Shown here one piece after another: positions 1-9,637 of a stretch of DNA of 64,000 nucleotides (within the stretch, counting starts at the first letter, position 1; each line of letters begins with the position of its first letter). The translations under genes were made by a program, and so were the position numbers. This DNA is from Thermothelomyces thermophilus ATCC 42464 (taxonomy: Eukaryota > Ascomycota > Sordariomycetes > Sordariales > Chaetomiaceae), in NCBI RefSeq assembly GCF_000226095.1, contig NC_016473.1, positions 5,332,001-5,396,000 on the forward strand, written 5' to 3'. The notes under the pieces were generated by a model that was given only the letters and a program-made list of their open reading frames with translations, was not told where the DNA came from and ran no database searches.

Positions 1-557
1 ATGATTCCACCATTCATAGAGTTTTCACCTAGGCTAATACTCTGTACGCAGCACAAACGGCGCCCGGTGTGACAAATTATCAGTCTAAGGAAAGATCCGC
101 TACTTACTTTGTAGGGGATGTATGAATGACCTCGGACAATTGGCAGTCGGGTATGCTACGTTCCAGATAGCCATAACTAATGCTTGAGAAGCGACACCTG
201 TCAGGCTCTGATGTTGTGGGAAGGGATGCCAATGGACCTACTCAGGTGGTGGAAATTCATCGTTTCCACCACCTGAGTGTGTCCGACCCTTAGGGATGCA
301 AGATGCGAGTGTCAACCTCTTGGTGTTCCGAAATGGCCGCTCGCTTATACCCTCGGTGGCGCGTGTTAATCCGAGTTGGCGGACGCTAAGCTCCCATTAT
401 TAATAGTTCTCTAACACAACTCCTCTCAATTCAATAGCATGCTTATCATAGCAGCACTTCAGCAGCACCCTGATTTGTAGGAACCGACACTGGTGTTTGA
501 TGCCGAGGGTAATCAGTTCCTGTTAGACATAGTATTCGAAAGTACTGGCGTAGGCTG
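1..557. other. Intergenic, no gene seen
   Basis: No reading frame with recognisable protein character. The only clear structure is the long hairpin at 234-284, listed separately. The left edge of the window may cut a neighbouring gene that cannot be judged here. Confidence 0.5.
234..284. repeat. Near-perfect 22-bp hairpin (inverted repeat)
   Basis: A perfect 15-bp inverted repeat (241-255 against 263-277, arm CTCAGGTGGTGGAAA) encloses a 7-nt loop. Pairing continues outward to 234 and 284 with one G-T wobble and one mismatch. It lies downstream of the kinase-like gene, about 270 bp past its stop. It could be a foldback or MITE remnant or a structured transcript end; no target-site duplication was identified. 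Confidence 0.75.
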
Positions 558-1418
558 CTACTCTAGCACTATGACTTGCTGTTCCCTTTCCAGCGCCTCG
601 AGATCTTGAACCACTTCCTCGGCACTCTCATATTCCATCCGCCAGCACTTCATTGTGATAGCACTGCAGGCGTGCTTGTCTTCGGGAAAGGCCCCCTTTC
701 GAAATCTGTCTTCCACCTTCTCATACCACCCTTCTTCTCCGTGAACGATATCGGGATATACGGCGTGCCCCATCATGATGAAGTAGAAAGTACACCCTAG
801 CGCAAAGAGGTCGGTCTTGATGTCTGCGTCGAACGGGTCGTTTCGCGGAGCAGAGAATTTGCACGACTCAGCGCTCCAGCCGTCGACGAGCACTTTGCCG
901 TCGGCCGATAAATGCCTCCCTTGGAAGTCGGAGAGCTTTATATGGAGGTGTTCGTCGAGAAGTAGATTCGTTGGCTGGATGTCGCAATGGAGGACTCGCC
1001 GGCTATGAATCCACGCGACAGCCTCCGCAGCCTCGCGGCACCAGGCCAGCCGCTGCTTGACGGAAGGAGGGGGTTTGCCGGATTCAAGCATATACTCGGC
1101 AATATTACCGTTAGTGGCGCGTTCTAGATAAAGCCCCGTGTCTGTAAAGCCTTTGCATGCTATAATGCGCTTATGCGGTCCGATGATTTCTAGGAGCTTC
1201 TTCTCTGCCTCAAGCCGGGTCATGTCACCGCCGGGGGCGAGTGGATATTTTAATACAGTCGAGTCGTCGACCTCGCCAATAAAGGCGCTGCCTCCCGAGG
1301 CTAGAACTCGCTTCACCTCCGGGGGACAGTAGTGTTGGTAAACAACAACAGATGGTGCTTTGTCGTTCGACATGATGAGCTGTCGAGAATGTCTAGGTAT
1401 TGTGTTGTTGATGGACAT
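558..1418 (-). CDS. Protein kinase-like protein with altered catalytic motifs
   Basis: Single-exon 286-residue protein with the fold pattern of a Ser/Thr protein kinase. A glycine-poor loop (ASGGSAFIGEVDDS) is followed by the likely ATP-binding Lys in TVLKYPL, then a C-lobe. The catalytic loop reads HCDIQPTNLLLD instead of HRDLKPxN: the catalytic Asp and the Asn are kept, but the Lys is replaced by Gln. The DFG triplet is replaced by DFQG. The C-terminal lobe has the KTDLFALGCTFYFI helix typical of kinase helix F. From memory, fungi carry a lineage-expanded kinase family with this same HCDIQPTN/SDFQ signature, so the changes are probably a family trait rather than decay. Start taken at 1418; a second in-frame Met lies at 1373. 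Catalytic activity and role are unknown. Confidence 0.8.
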   Translation of the reverse strand: MSINNTIPRHSRQLIMSNDKAPSVVVYQHYCPPEVKRVLASGGSAFIGEVDDSTVLKYPLAPGGDMTRLEAEKKLLEIIGPHKRIIACKGFTDTGLYLERATNGNIAEYMLESGKPPPSVKQRLAWCREAAEAVAWIHSRRVLHCDIQPTNLLLDEHLHIKLSDFQGRHLSADGKVLVDGWSAESCKFSAPRNDPFDADIKTDLFALGCTFYFIMMGHAVYPDIVHGEEGWYEKVEDRFRKGAFPEDKHACSAITMKCWRMEYESAEEVVQDLEALEREQQVIVLE

Positions 1419-1903
1419 TGGCGAAGGTTTTAGGAGGGGACTTTCGAACCGAAATAAGAGCCGACGAATGCTTATAAGGCGGTGTGTTTGGATGCCTGCG
1501 AGGTGAGGTGTGGCTGGGCCAATCAGTGGCGAGGGTGCTCGCAGACTCCATGTTCACGAATTTCTCAAACCTGCTTACTCATCTGGGATTTGGCCCGCGG
1601 GGTTCCATTAAGCGGTCTGTGCCAAGAAGCGTGCTATTCTTAATCTACCTCACTAGGGAATGTCAAACCGGTGGTGAAGAGCCTCCTGTCTCTGCCATCT
1701 ACTGTGTACATGTCAATTGCAGGGAACCAAAATCGTGGAGTTGAACCTCTCCTTCCCTTTCTTCCTAATCAGAAGACTACCGGATTTGAGTTGGCCACCA
1801 CCCAACGGTGGCTTGGCCCAGATGCTGTTAGAATCTCAATCTCCATTGACGACCATGTCGGTTTACTTCAGCTAAGCACTCACCTCGAGACGTCGATGGC
1901 CTT
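1419..1903. other. Intergenic, no gene seen
   Basis: Upstream region of the kinase-like gene and downstream region of the small Cys protein. Short open frames here have no protein-like composition. Confidence 0.5.
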
Positions 1904-2119
1904 TTAACACTTTGGGCACACATGGCCGGGGGTCCTCATGGTTGTGCTACCATAATGGACGTCCTTGTATCCGGTGTAGAGAGGACCACCAGGATTCGAG
2001 CACTGAACAAACGAGATGTCTTCTACCACATGCTTCGGCGTTGCGGTGCAGTTCTGGTAGGTCTTGCGAGCAATCCGGCGTTCGCACCCACAGGCCATGA
2101 TTTGTGCGTTCTCCAGCAA
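1904..2119 (-). CDS. Small cysteine-containing hypothetical protein
   Basis: A 71-codon frame; an internal Met at 2098 would give 64 residues beginning MACGCERR. Six Cys are spread along the short chain: CGC near the start, single Cys at about a third and half of its length, and a terminal CPKC. This even spacing and the matching ends look like a small metal-binding or disulfide-rich protein and not random sequence. No hydrophobic signal peptide precedes it, so a cytosolic or nuclear zinc-binding role is as likely as secretion. I do not recognise the family. The frame may also be an exon of a larger gene or non-coding. Confidence 0.4.
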   Translation of the reverse strand: MLENAQIMACGCERRIARKTYQNCTATPKHVVEDISFVQCSNPGGPLYTGYKDVHYGSTTMRTPGHVCPKC

Positions 2120-3585
2120 AGGAGAATAACCAGGCGAGATAGATGGTAAAGTGCTGTTGGCTGTGGCTCTTCGAGTGTTTGTGGAAAGGGGCCAGTTGCT
2201 TGAGGAGCCTGGCCTCGAAACTCTACGTTCCAGGAGCGAGGGAAGGGCTCTTTATATAGGCAAGGAAGGAAATTCCAACACGATTTCTGGTGGCATTCAT
2301 GATTACCAGGCTGTCAAGACGCGAACCAGCTTTGGTTCGCCGAGTGTATGCTAAGGCAAGAACCTACATTCAGGCAACCATCCCTCTACACCATTGCTAC
2401 ATTATTGCTCTAAGCTATCAGGCCTCGCTTGCCGAGGCTATTACGCAGGCCGGCAAGGCATCCACGTGCAATGGAAGTCGAGAGAGAGCCCTGTCAACGA
2501 GGAAGGACCGATGTCGTTTCCTGCAGGCAGGCTCACCAGGGTCCTGTCATGCCTTTCCCCGCCCGGTCAAACATTAGAATGACGACCACATGTTCGGTGC
2601 AAAAGTACAAGACCCCAACCAGGGAATGGGAGCAGAGCGAAGACGAGCGTCGCACAGAGTGAGTAATGAATTCCATCTCAAAAGAGGTACACACACCTAC
2701 GGGAAGGTACCTCTTGTGACTCACCAGTCCTAGCATGCAGCGAAGCGAGGCGACTCGCCCACCTGGCGCCGCTTGAGGGGTTGTCGAACACTGACCAATA
2801 GGCAAACGTAACTGAGAGAGGGGACAAGCTGCTGCCTTCGCAACCTGCAGATCGCAGCCCTGCCTTGGCCCCGGTGAGACTTTCTCCCGATTGTGACCAC
2901 TCGATCTAAGTCTAATTTAAGCCATACATACCCCAAACACGGGCGCGGAAGTCCCCGAAGCCAAACGTTTGAGGAGGAAGTTACCACGTCGAGAAGAGCT
3001 CGACAATGGAAAGGGGTCAACACGTATAACTCCAATGATCTCCCCAGTGCGTTCAACACAACCAACATCGGGCTTATCGGGAGTCCTCTACGATCGGTTC
3101 TTCTCGACACTGGCACCTCTGGTTTCCCTGAAGATCGCAAGGGCTCGCTAAAGAGACAGGAATGCCGAGCGGCGGGAGGACTTACTTGTCCTGATCGGGA
3201 TCACAGCAGGCGATGAGGCTGCCCACAATTCGGAGGGGCAGCGAGCGAGCTAAGAGCAGGTTAGGTACCTGACTCTAAAGACAAGGTTCCATTAAAGAAG
3301 AGCGCTAGGGTAGGGAGGACCAGTCATTAATGCAGCCTGCCTGCAGCCTGTTTGTGGCCTGACTGCTGCTGCCTGCCTGCTCAAGTCGGTGTCGCTCTGT
3401 GTTGGTTGTGCAGCGAGCACAGTGCAGATCGCCATCAACCCTCGCCGTTTATTCTTCTGGATCATCGCAACCTTTCGCACCGCCCTCTACCGCGACCTAT
3501 TTGCGCACTCGCCAAGAATTCCGCTTGCGCTCTTCCCCCCCCCCCCCCCCTTCCTCCCCGGGCCATTTCCCCGACCACCGATACG
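2120..3585. other. Intergenic, no gene seen
   Basis: Several short overlapping frames exist on both strands, none with a recognisable domain. A run of 16 C at 3535-3550 lies about 35 bp before the start of the next gene and probably sits in its 5' leader. Confidence 0.5.
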
Positions 3586-4671
3586 ATGCCCTTCTCGCCG
3601 CCACGCGACACGAGGGAGAAAGATATCCGATGGCAAGCCTCTGCCAAGGTCGGATGTCGCGACAGCAGACCTCTGTGGACAGACTACTGGCAGCGGTTCA
3701 ACACCATCACCATTCCGCTGCTTGATGAGGATGCCTTTTTTTCCGACGCCCTCGCCGCCGAGAAAGTGGCCCAGGATCGCAGACATCTCGAAGAACTCCT
3801 TGAGAAGAAATCCAAGGAGCGCCGCGCCGAGCTTGAGACAGTCGTCGACAAGATCCTGTACACGGCGATGTTTGACAAGAACCCCTTCTCACCAGAGGCT
3901 GCCTGGGACGCTGTGGACAAAGTCGGGCGGTCCGGGAGTCTGGATAGCTTTATCCAGTTGGCCAGTGGCATCATCTGGGGCTGGGGGGAGAGACAGCTAG
4001 GCGAGCGCAGACCACGGCGTGAGCGCTCGCCCTCGCCTTGCACTTTCACCGAAACGCAGGAGATGCCCCACATGTACTCGCCCTATCCTATAGTCTCCGA
4101 CAACTGGGATCTCTTACATCATGATATGGGCCCTTCGGTCACTGAGTTACCGGCCTCGCCAGAACAGCGGCAGCTACCACCACCAACTTTAGCACCCTGT
4201 GGCACGGCGGCACGAGTGGAGGATATCGAGACCACGGATGGCGTTGGATATAGCGCCCTGGAGTGGTCGCGCAAACCACCGAAGGCATCATCAGAGATGG
4301 AACCAGCCGTTAGAGCACCTCGGGAGAGTCCTACAATGTCACAGTCCGTCACCGTCAACAGTTCTCCAACAGACCCTGCTTTGCCACCATCCCCTAGCGA
4401 CGCTCGCCCCTCACTCACAGCGTCCCAAACTACGCCCACAACGCCTCCAGATCCTCCCAGCGATGGGGAAGTCGACATGCCACAGCCGCTACTTTTCACG
4501 CAGCCCTCGAGCCCTCAACGGGAAGGGGGCCAAGAACCAGGTGCCGATGCTTGTCGGGCTAGCCTGGGTGGAAAGTCCAAGCCAAGGGGCAAGAGGCGGT
4601 TTCACGAGCTGGAAGGCTCGGATCTCGAAAATGCAGCGTATGTTAAACGGGCGGGGCGAGAACTTGGGTAA
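3586..4671 (+). CDS. Hypothetical protein, helical N-terminus and proline/serine-rich tail
   Basis: 361-residue protein if translation starts at the ATG at 3586 (MPFSPPRD). The frame is open farther upstream but that part is translated from C-rich leader and looks artificial. Residues about 20-140 are rich in charged helices (EEKVAQDRRHLEELLEKKSKERR region) with two Trp-rich patches (LWTDYWQRF and IIWGWGERQ). The rest is Pro/Ser/Thr-rich and probably disordered, ending with a basic patch KPRGKRRFHELEG. Codon use matches neighbours. A GTAAAG donor-like string overlaps the stop (GGGTAAAG), so the true C-terminus could be spliced farther downstream. Function unknown; conservation cannot be tested here. 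Confidence 0.6.
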   Translation: MPFSPPRDTREKDIRWQASAKVGCRDSRPLWTDYWQRFNTITIPLLDEDAFFSDALAAEKVAQDRRHLEELLEKKSKERRAELETVVDKILYTAMFDKNPFSPEAAWDAVDKVGRSGSLDSFIQLASGIIWGWGERQLGERRPRRERSPSPCTFTETQEMPHMYSPYPIVSDNWDLLHHDMGPSVTELPASPEQRQLPPPTLAPCGTAARVEDIETTDGVGYSALEWSRKPPKASSEMEPAVRAPRESPTMSQSVTVNSSPTDPALPPSPSDARPSLTASQTTPTTPPDPPSDGEVDMPQPLLFTQPSSPQREGGQEPGADACRASLGGKSKPRGKRRFHELEGSDLENAAYVKRAGRELG

Positions 4672-5325
4672 AGAGTCGTCCCAAGAGTGGTCTGGGAACT
4701 TGAGGACTTGATAGCCTAGAACTTCACATTTCCTACATCACTCTGGATAACGGTAGGGTAACATATTATGATAGGTACTGCTGTAGATACAAATGCTTCG
4801 CTGCCCCGGTATTGACGGCCGGTACCTCCTGATTCTTGTCTTTCACGCTCAAAATGCGTAGCAAATCCGAGAGCCAGACTGCGAAGTCTCGGCCGTTCTT
4901 TTCCCAAGGAACTGCCTAACATTGCAGTATGGCCTCTTCCGGACAGTGACCTATCAGATTCGGAGAATGCAAGCTGCCACGGCCCCAGCAGTGACCTTGG
5001 GTGGGCTATACTTGTCTGAGCAGGGCTGACAGCAGCTAAGGGCTTAATACCGTGGCTGAGTGGCTGGAGAACTATATAGCTGGCTCGACATTTGAGGATA
5101 TCGAACGTAATAATGCCTAAATATAGCTAACTAACAGGGTCGTGTAGGTAGAAAACTTATAGGCAGTAGTTTCGGAAAATATCGTTATAGATAGAACCGG
5201 CAGGTTAACGTTAATCTAGAAATTGGCAGTAATTAGAGAGTGCGATGACAAGCATCCCCTAATCGGGATCGGGTGGTGATAAGGGGCGGTGGGCAGCAAA
5301 AATTTAGGAAGAAAATCAAATAACT
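4672..5325. other. AT-rich intergenic stretch
   Basis: No gene seen. The part at about 5040-5300 is richer in A+T and in TA steps than the flanks, which could reflect an old repeat altered by C-to-T mutation, but no element family is recognisable. It ends at the 3' side of the tRNA-Ser gene. Confidence 0.45.
5298..5315 (-). terminator. RNA polymerase III T-run terminators of tRNA-Ser
   Basis: On the minus strand the tRNA 3' end (5326) is followed by a T4 run (5312-5315) and then a T5 run (5298-5302). These are the usual stop signals of RNA polymerase III. Confidence 0.7.
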
Positions 5326-5407
5326 CGACGCGGGCCCGATTCGAACGGGCGCTCCCGAAGGAACAAGATTTCTAGTCTTGCGCATTAGACCACTCTGCCA
5401 CCGCGCC
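5326..5407 (-). tRNA. tRNA-Ser (anticodon AGA)
   Basis: Read on the minus strand this 82-nt stretch folds as a class II tRNA. The acceptor stem GGCGCGG pairs with CCGCGTC (one G-U pair) and is followed by discriminator G. The anticodon stem CAAGA/TCTTG encloses the loop CTAGAAA, giving anticodon AGA, which reads serine TCT codons. A long variable arm (TTCC-TTCG-GGAG type) and the T-loop TTCGAAT follow. The long arm is the hallmark of tRNA-Ser. No intron is present. Confidence 0.95.
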
Positions 5408-5597
5408 TCTGTTGTGGTGGAGTGGCTGTACTTAATTTACATAATAAGCGCACGGTTAGCTAGGCAGAGCTAGGGACAGAGAGAACATAATTACAATGCC
5501 CGTTCTGTGTGATGATTGCGTGTGCTTAAACTATACATGCACCCATTATGGATATGTGTCTGTACTGTATATTACCTGTACTGCATAATCTGTATGA

Positions 5598-6295
5598 AGT
5601 CGCTTCCTCCTCCTCTTCCTCCTCCCGTCCGACCGAAGCGCCCAGCGAGAGCACGGGGAGCGAGCCGTCATCAGCCAACCACGCCTCTCCGTCAACCAGC
5701 GAGACAGGGACTCCAGCGGAGCAACAAGAGTCAGGCGCGGCCGGCTCGGGAGACTCGAGGTCTGACGAACCGGCCCGGGCTTACCACGGCGGCCCAGGCT
5801 GGCATTGGGGTAGGCGCCGCCGCCGGTGCGCTCCTCGTCGCGGCCGTGGCATACCTGTGGTGGAAGCTCAACAGGACGCAAAAGGCTCGGGCGGCAAACC
5901 GGTGGCCAGCGTTTTTGCCATATTACCCGGCCCCTGCCCAGGAGGATAAATATTACCATCAACCACGATCACAGCAGGAATCGTCTCAGCAACAATCACT
6001 AACACAATAACAAGAAGAGCAGCAGCAGCAGCAGCAATAACAATAACAACTACAACATCATCATCATCATCAATATCAACCCCATCCATACCGGCTCCGT
6101 GCGCCATTCGAACCCCACTATCCTCAGACGCCACTCCCGAAATACGAGTTACAAGGGGAACAAGACCGCCACGAGTTGCAGGCGCAGAATTACTTTGTCC
6201 GAGGAGACCTCAGGAATGCCGAGCCGAGCAGCAGTAAGCCTTTGTATGCTACATATAAATCCCCTGTTGCCACTGATGTTAACGATCAGCCCTGA
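5598..6295 (+). pseudogene. Broken gene for a Ser/Thr-stalk, single-span membrane protein
   Basis: Two frames together resemble a fungal WSC/Mid2-type surface protein. A Ser/Thr/Pro-rich stalk (from about 5598 to 5760) is read in one frame. A different frame then gives a linker TTAAQAGIGVGAAAG, one strong transmembrane segment (about 5800-5870), basic residues KLNRTQKAR, a Gln-rich cytoplasmic tail and a C-terminus with LPKYELQGEQDRHELQ, ending at the TGA at 6293. Breaks seen: one frame change near 5750-5780, and three TAA codons (6008, 6038, 6044) inside the Gln-rich tail, each one C-to-T step from CAA. There is no signal-peptide exon upstream, so the 5' part also seems missing. Alternative: an unrecognised intron removes the Gln tract (a CTAAC branch-like string lies at 5999-6003), but no good GT donor is visible. 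Confidence 0.55.
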
Positions 6296-7000
6296 TGACA
6301 GGCTCTGCTGAGAATGCGGGAAGATGTGTAATTAGGAGAGGGGAACTAGAGTTCTACTTGTATCCGTTGCAGTCTACAGCAGAGCCATTACTTACCAGTT
6401 TGAGAAAAAAGAAAACGCGAGAGAATTTATAAAGTTAGGCGTTCTAAGTCCTGGAGTATTATTAAACACCTGTAAACCAGGCTTCAGGTATCCAAGTCGA
6501 CGCCTGGCCTGCCCTGCTTGCTCATGACCCCCCGTGTTGAGTTTGGGTCAAAAGACAGGTGCTAGTAGACACCTACACGCGTGCCAAATGCGGGAACTGT
6601 GTGATATGAACGACCGTGGAGTCTGAGTCACGAAGTTACGTGGGTGACTGGCCACTTGATGGGATGGCTGTAAGACCAAGCGAGCTCAGTCACAAGGGGC
6701 TTTCTTGTTCCCAGCCAAACAAAGAACATCCGTGTCCCGAGTACGTTGATTTGATTGTTAGTTATCCATTCAAAATGGACTCATGTAGTCCAGTGACCAC
6801 GTATAACCGACGACTTGAAATGTCTGTGTTCATGGGGTGATACTAGCTGCCCCAGCAATTCATAACTATCTCTCATATAAATCGCTAGAATGGAGTGAAC
6901 CTAGCGCCTCCTCACACCATAATAGGCCATGCACCGCCTGCATGAGTATAAGTATATGCTTGGAATTCGGGTTCACGAACTCCGAAGCAAGTCAGTGAAG
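6296..7000. other. Intergenic, no gene seen
   Basis: Short frames only. The 3' end is the promoter and leader of the Spt3-like gene; nothing regulatory could be named. Confidence 0.5.
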
Positions 7001-7634
7001 ATGGACAAGTGTTGCCCACGATATCGCAGCGAGATCCTCAAGGTAAGAATATCTCGATTGCACCGACCTTACTCTCTCAAATGCTTATATATTAATAATA
7101 TTCACCAACAGATGATGTATGTAGCGGGTGAAAGGGGTAAGCCGTCGGTGGAGACAACCACAATGATGGAGAAGATAGTCCGCGACCAAGTAATCAACGC
7201 GGTCAGTCTCCCTCAAAGAACACCACCCAACTGCACCGTCGAGTTCCTCGGAGGCATCCCAACAGAAACGGGAAAAGCTTGGTTGGCTAACGGTGATGTC
7301 CGCTTATTAATTTACCCAGCTCGTTGTCGCCAGAGACCTGGCGACCCGGCGCGGCCAAACCAAGATGACGACCAACGACGTCCTCTTCCAGGTCCGACAC
7401 GACCCCGAGCGCCTCGCAAGACTGCAGAGCTACATGCGGTGGAAGGACATCCGGAAGCGGGCCAGGATCAGGGCCGAGGAGACGACCAACCTTGTCACCG
7501 ATGTCGCGGAACCGCCACCGCCACTGCTGCTGCCCCCTTGGTCATTGCTCTCCATGTTCCCTCACGCCTCCGACATCCCATCCGTCATCGCCGCTGCCTC
7601 ATTTATAGATCAGGACGACGACGACGAAGCCAAT

Positions 7635-7666
<32 letters not shown>

Positions 7667-8207
7667 GAGGGAGCCGCTGCTGGCCCGGCTCGCGCGTCAC
7701 GACGAGCACACGCGGCGCATGACGGCCGACGAGTACCGCGCCTGGTCAGACTGCAGGACCGCGTCGTTCACGTACCGCAGGAAGCGGGCGTTTGCCGAGT
7801 GGTGCGGCCGGGGAGCGGCCGTTGATGACGACGACAACGACGACGACGACGTGCTCGAGATCGTTGGGTTCCTCGCCCGCGAGTGGGTACAGACGCTCAC
7901 GGAGCGGGCCCTGGCTGTCAAGAAAAAAGAGGAGGAGGAAGAGCTAAGGAGGAGGAGGAGGAGGATGAGGTGGAGGTGGAGGGAGGCGACGATGGCGGCC
8001 GGGGGAACTGGGCCGTTTGTCACCCGAGACAACGACGGTAACGGTGACGAGGAGGAGAGGGACGCCCCCCGGGGGGCGAGCGCGGTCCGGCCAGGCGACG
8101 TCAGGAGGGCGTTTGAGATGCTGCAGACGGCTCCTAAGCGGTGCACGGCCATGATGAACGGGACCCGGCTGCGGCCGCCCAAGATGATGAGGCTCAGAAT
8201 GTTTTGA
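7001..8207 (+). CDS. Divergent Spt3-like SAGA histone-fold protein
   Basis: Three exons: 7001-7042, 7112-7201, 7320-8207 (339 residues). Both introns have clear ends (GTAAGA...ACAG, GTCAGT...CCAG). Splicing them gives a stretch that lines up without gaps with the Spt3 histone fold as I know it: MMYVAGE, SVETTTMMEKIVRDQVIN, then LATRRGQTKMTTNDVLFQVRHD and the SWKDVRK-like YMRWKDIRKRAR. The C-terminal half also follows Spt3: a MTxxEYxxWSxCRxASFTxR block (about residue 175), FLAREWVQTLTERAL, and a final RPGDVRRAFEMLQT. Spt3 helps SAGA deliver TBP to promoters in the nucleus. Many normally fixed residues differ, and there are poly-Asn, poly-Asp and Glu/Arg tracts. It may be a fast-evolving paralog; the canonical gene would then lie elsewhere. 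The family is near certain, the paralogy is inferred. Confidence 0.85.
7632..7664 (+). repeat. AAC trinucleotide repeat coding poly-Asn
   Basis: Eleven Asn codons in a row (one AAT, then AAC units) inside exon 3 of the Spt3-like gene, next to an Asp run. Such tracts change length readily by slippage, and this one falls in a linker between conserved blocks. Confidence 0.9.
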
Positions 8208-9004
8208 AGCGTATCAGGGGGAGGTGGCAAGGTCATTGGACCACACCCGTCACCGGCAATGGTTGCCATAAATACTCAGCTCCTTGACCAAGTCTTACCG
8301 GCTTCAGGAATCTGCACTGTCTATTATAATAAGAGATGCCGTGTCCTGCTGCCTTGCGATTGACGATTCTTGATCAGACCTCATCACCCTCGTCTCTTGA
8401 TGCATGTGAAAACCAAGCAGCTTTGGAATTATTATCATCTGCCCAGCCCAGCGTGATGCGCCAATCCGCAATGTCCACCTTCAACATGATCAAAAAGAAG
8501 ATCCCCGTGGGTCACATCACGAAAGGGTACCTACCACTATGCTAACTATCAAAGAAGATAGCAATATCACAAGGGCTTAACGAAGATAGTTCGAAGTGAT
8601 GGCGACGGCAGGGAGAGTCAATTGTTCTAGGGCCGGCAGGTTACCCTTTCGTGTCCCCGTTGGAAAAGAACTGATCCTTAGGGAGGAAAACCTCCCTCCG
8701 GATCCGTGGACTGGTAGATACATTTTATACCCCGAATCGGCTGCTCTCCTTTTCCGGGGCCGTGCCCGTCAGCGAAACAGGGCCGTTCTAGGCGGCCGGC
8801 ACAGGCCCGCGCGTCCGGGTCGGCTTGCGTTTGAGACAGGTATCTAGGGTATCTAAGTGTTTATAATGATTATAGTAGACAAACTAACCCTCCCCCCCTT
8901 CTCTCTCTCACACTCTCATGTTGAGACTACAGATATGCAGATCCATTTATCACCTCCTTTTTCCGCCTAAAAAAATCTATATATTTCCGAGTTAATCAAG
9001 CTAA
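8208..9004. other. Convergent intergenic region, no gene seen
   Basis: Lies between the 3' ends of the Spt3-like and Thr-rich genes. A small hairpin GGGAGG-AAAA-CCTCCC occurs at 8681-8696. The short frames here have no recognisable content. Confidence 0.5.
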
Positions 9005-9637
9005 TTAGGCCGCCGACCGGATGTCGTACACGGTGGTGCACCCAATCTTGCCGCACACGTCCGGGTCGGAACAGGGGAACGAGACGGTTGCGGTGGGCAG
9101 GGCGGTGGCGGCGCACTCGTTCGGGCGCGTCACCACCGACGTCGTCGTGCACTGGGGCACCAGGCAGGACCGGCACGCCGTCGCCGTCTTGGTCAGCGTC
9201 GGGCAGCTGACGGTGCTGCAGGGCTGCGTCGTCACCGACACGCTCGTGATGGTCTCCGTCTCCGTCTCCGTCTCGGTCTCAGTCTCGGTCGTGGTGATGG
9301 TCTTAGTCTGCTCGTGGATGTAGCTTTCCGTCTTGGTCACCGTGGCCGTCGCCGTCGCCGTCACCGTCACTGTCGGGAGCCCAGGCCGGCCCGTCCTGAC
9401 GGTCGATGGCTGGAGGGTCACCTGGCCGAGAGTGGCACTATTATTATCATTATTAGCCTCAGGAGTTACCAGGTCAGCCTGTAAGTTTTGTTCCTTTTTT
9501 TCTTCTTATAACAGCAGAGATTCATTGCAGCTTCTTTCTTTCCCTTTCCTCCTTGGGGACAAGGACAGGGCAGGAGCGATAACAAGTTGTGATTCGTACC
9601 TGGCCAGGCCGAGCAAGATGACAAATTGAGAGAGCAT
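9005..9637 (-). CDS. Secreted Thr-rich, Cys-containing protein
   Basis: Two exons on the minus strand, 9600-9637 and 9005-9437, give 156 residues. Joining the GTACGA donor at 9599 to the AG at 9439-9438 yields a textbook signal peptide (MLSQFVILLGLASATLG). The nearer acceptor in TTACAG would put the main frame out of phase, which supports this junction. The mature chain has a Thr/Val region, a Thr-Glu repeat (TETETETE) and a C-terminal half with about nine Cys (for example CSTVSCP, CRSCLVPQC, CSDPDVCGKIGC). Composition points to an O-glycosylated extracellular or wall protein. No hydrophobic GPI tail is present. Family and role are unknown. Confidence 0.65.
9253..9290 (-). repeat. Hexanucleotide repeat coding Thr-Glu
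   Basis: Imperfect TCCGTC/TCGGTC units on the plus strand code the Thr-Glu run of the secreted protein on the minus strand. The reading frame is kept through every unit. Confidence 0.85.

Noticed and set aside
4990-5325. RIP-altered transposon relic
   Set aside because: AT- and TA-rich compared with flanks, but no terminal repeats or coding remnants to name an element.
6929-7636. A 235-codon frame as a separate protein
   Set aside because: It reads through both introns of the Spt3-like gene; spliced exons explain the conserved parts.
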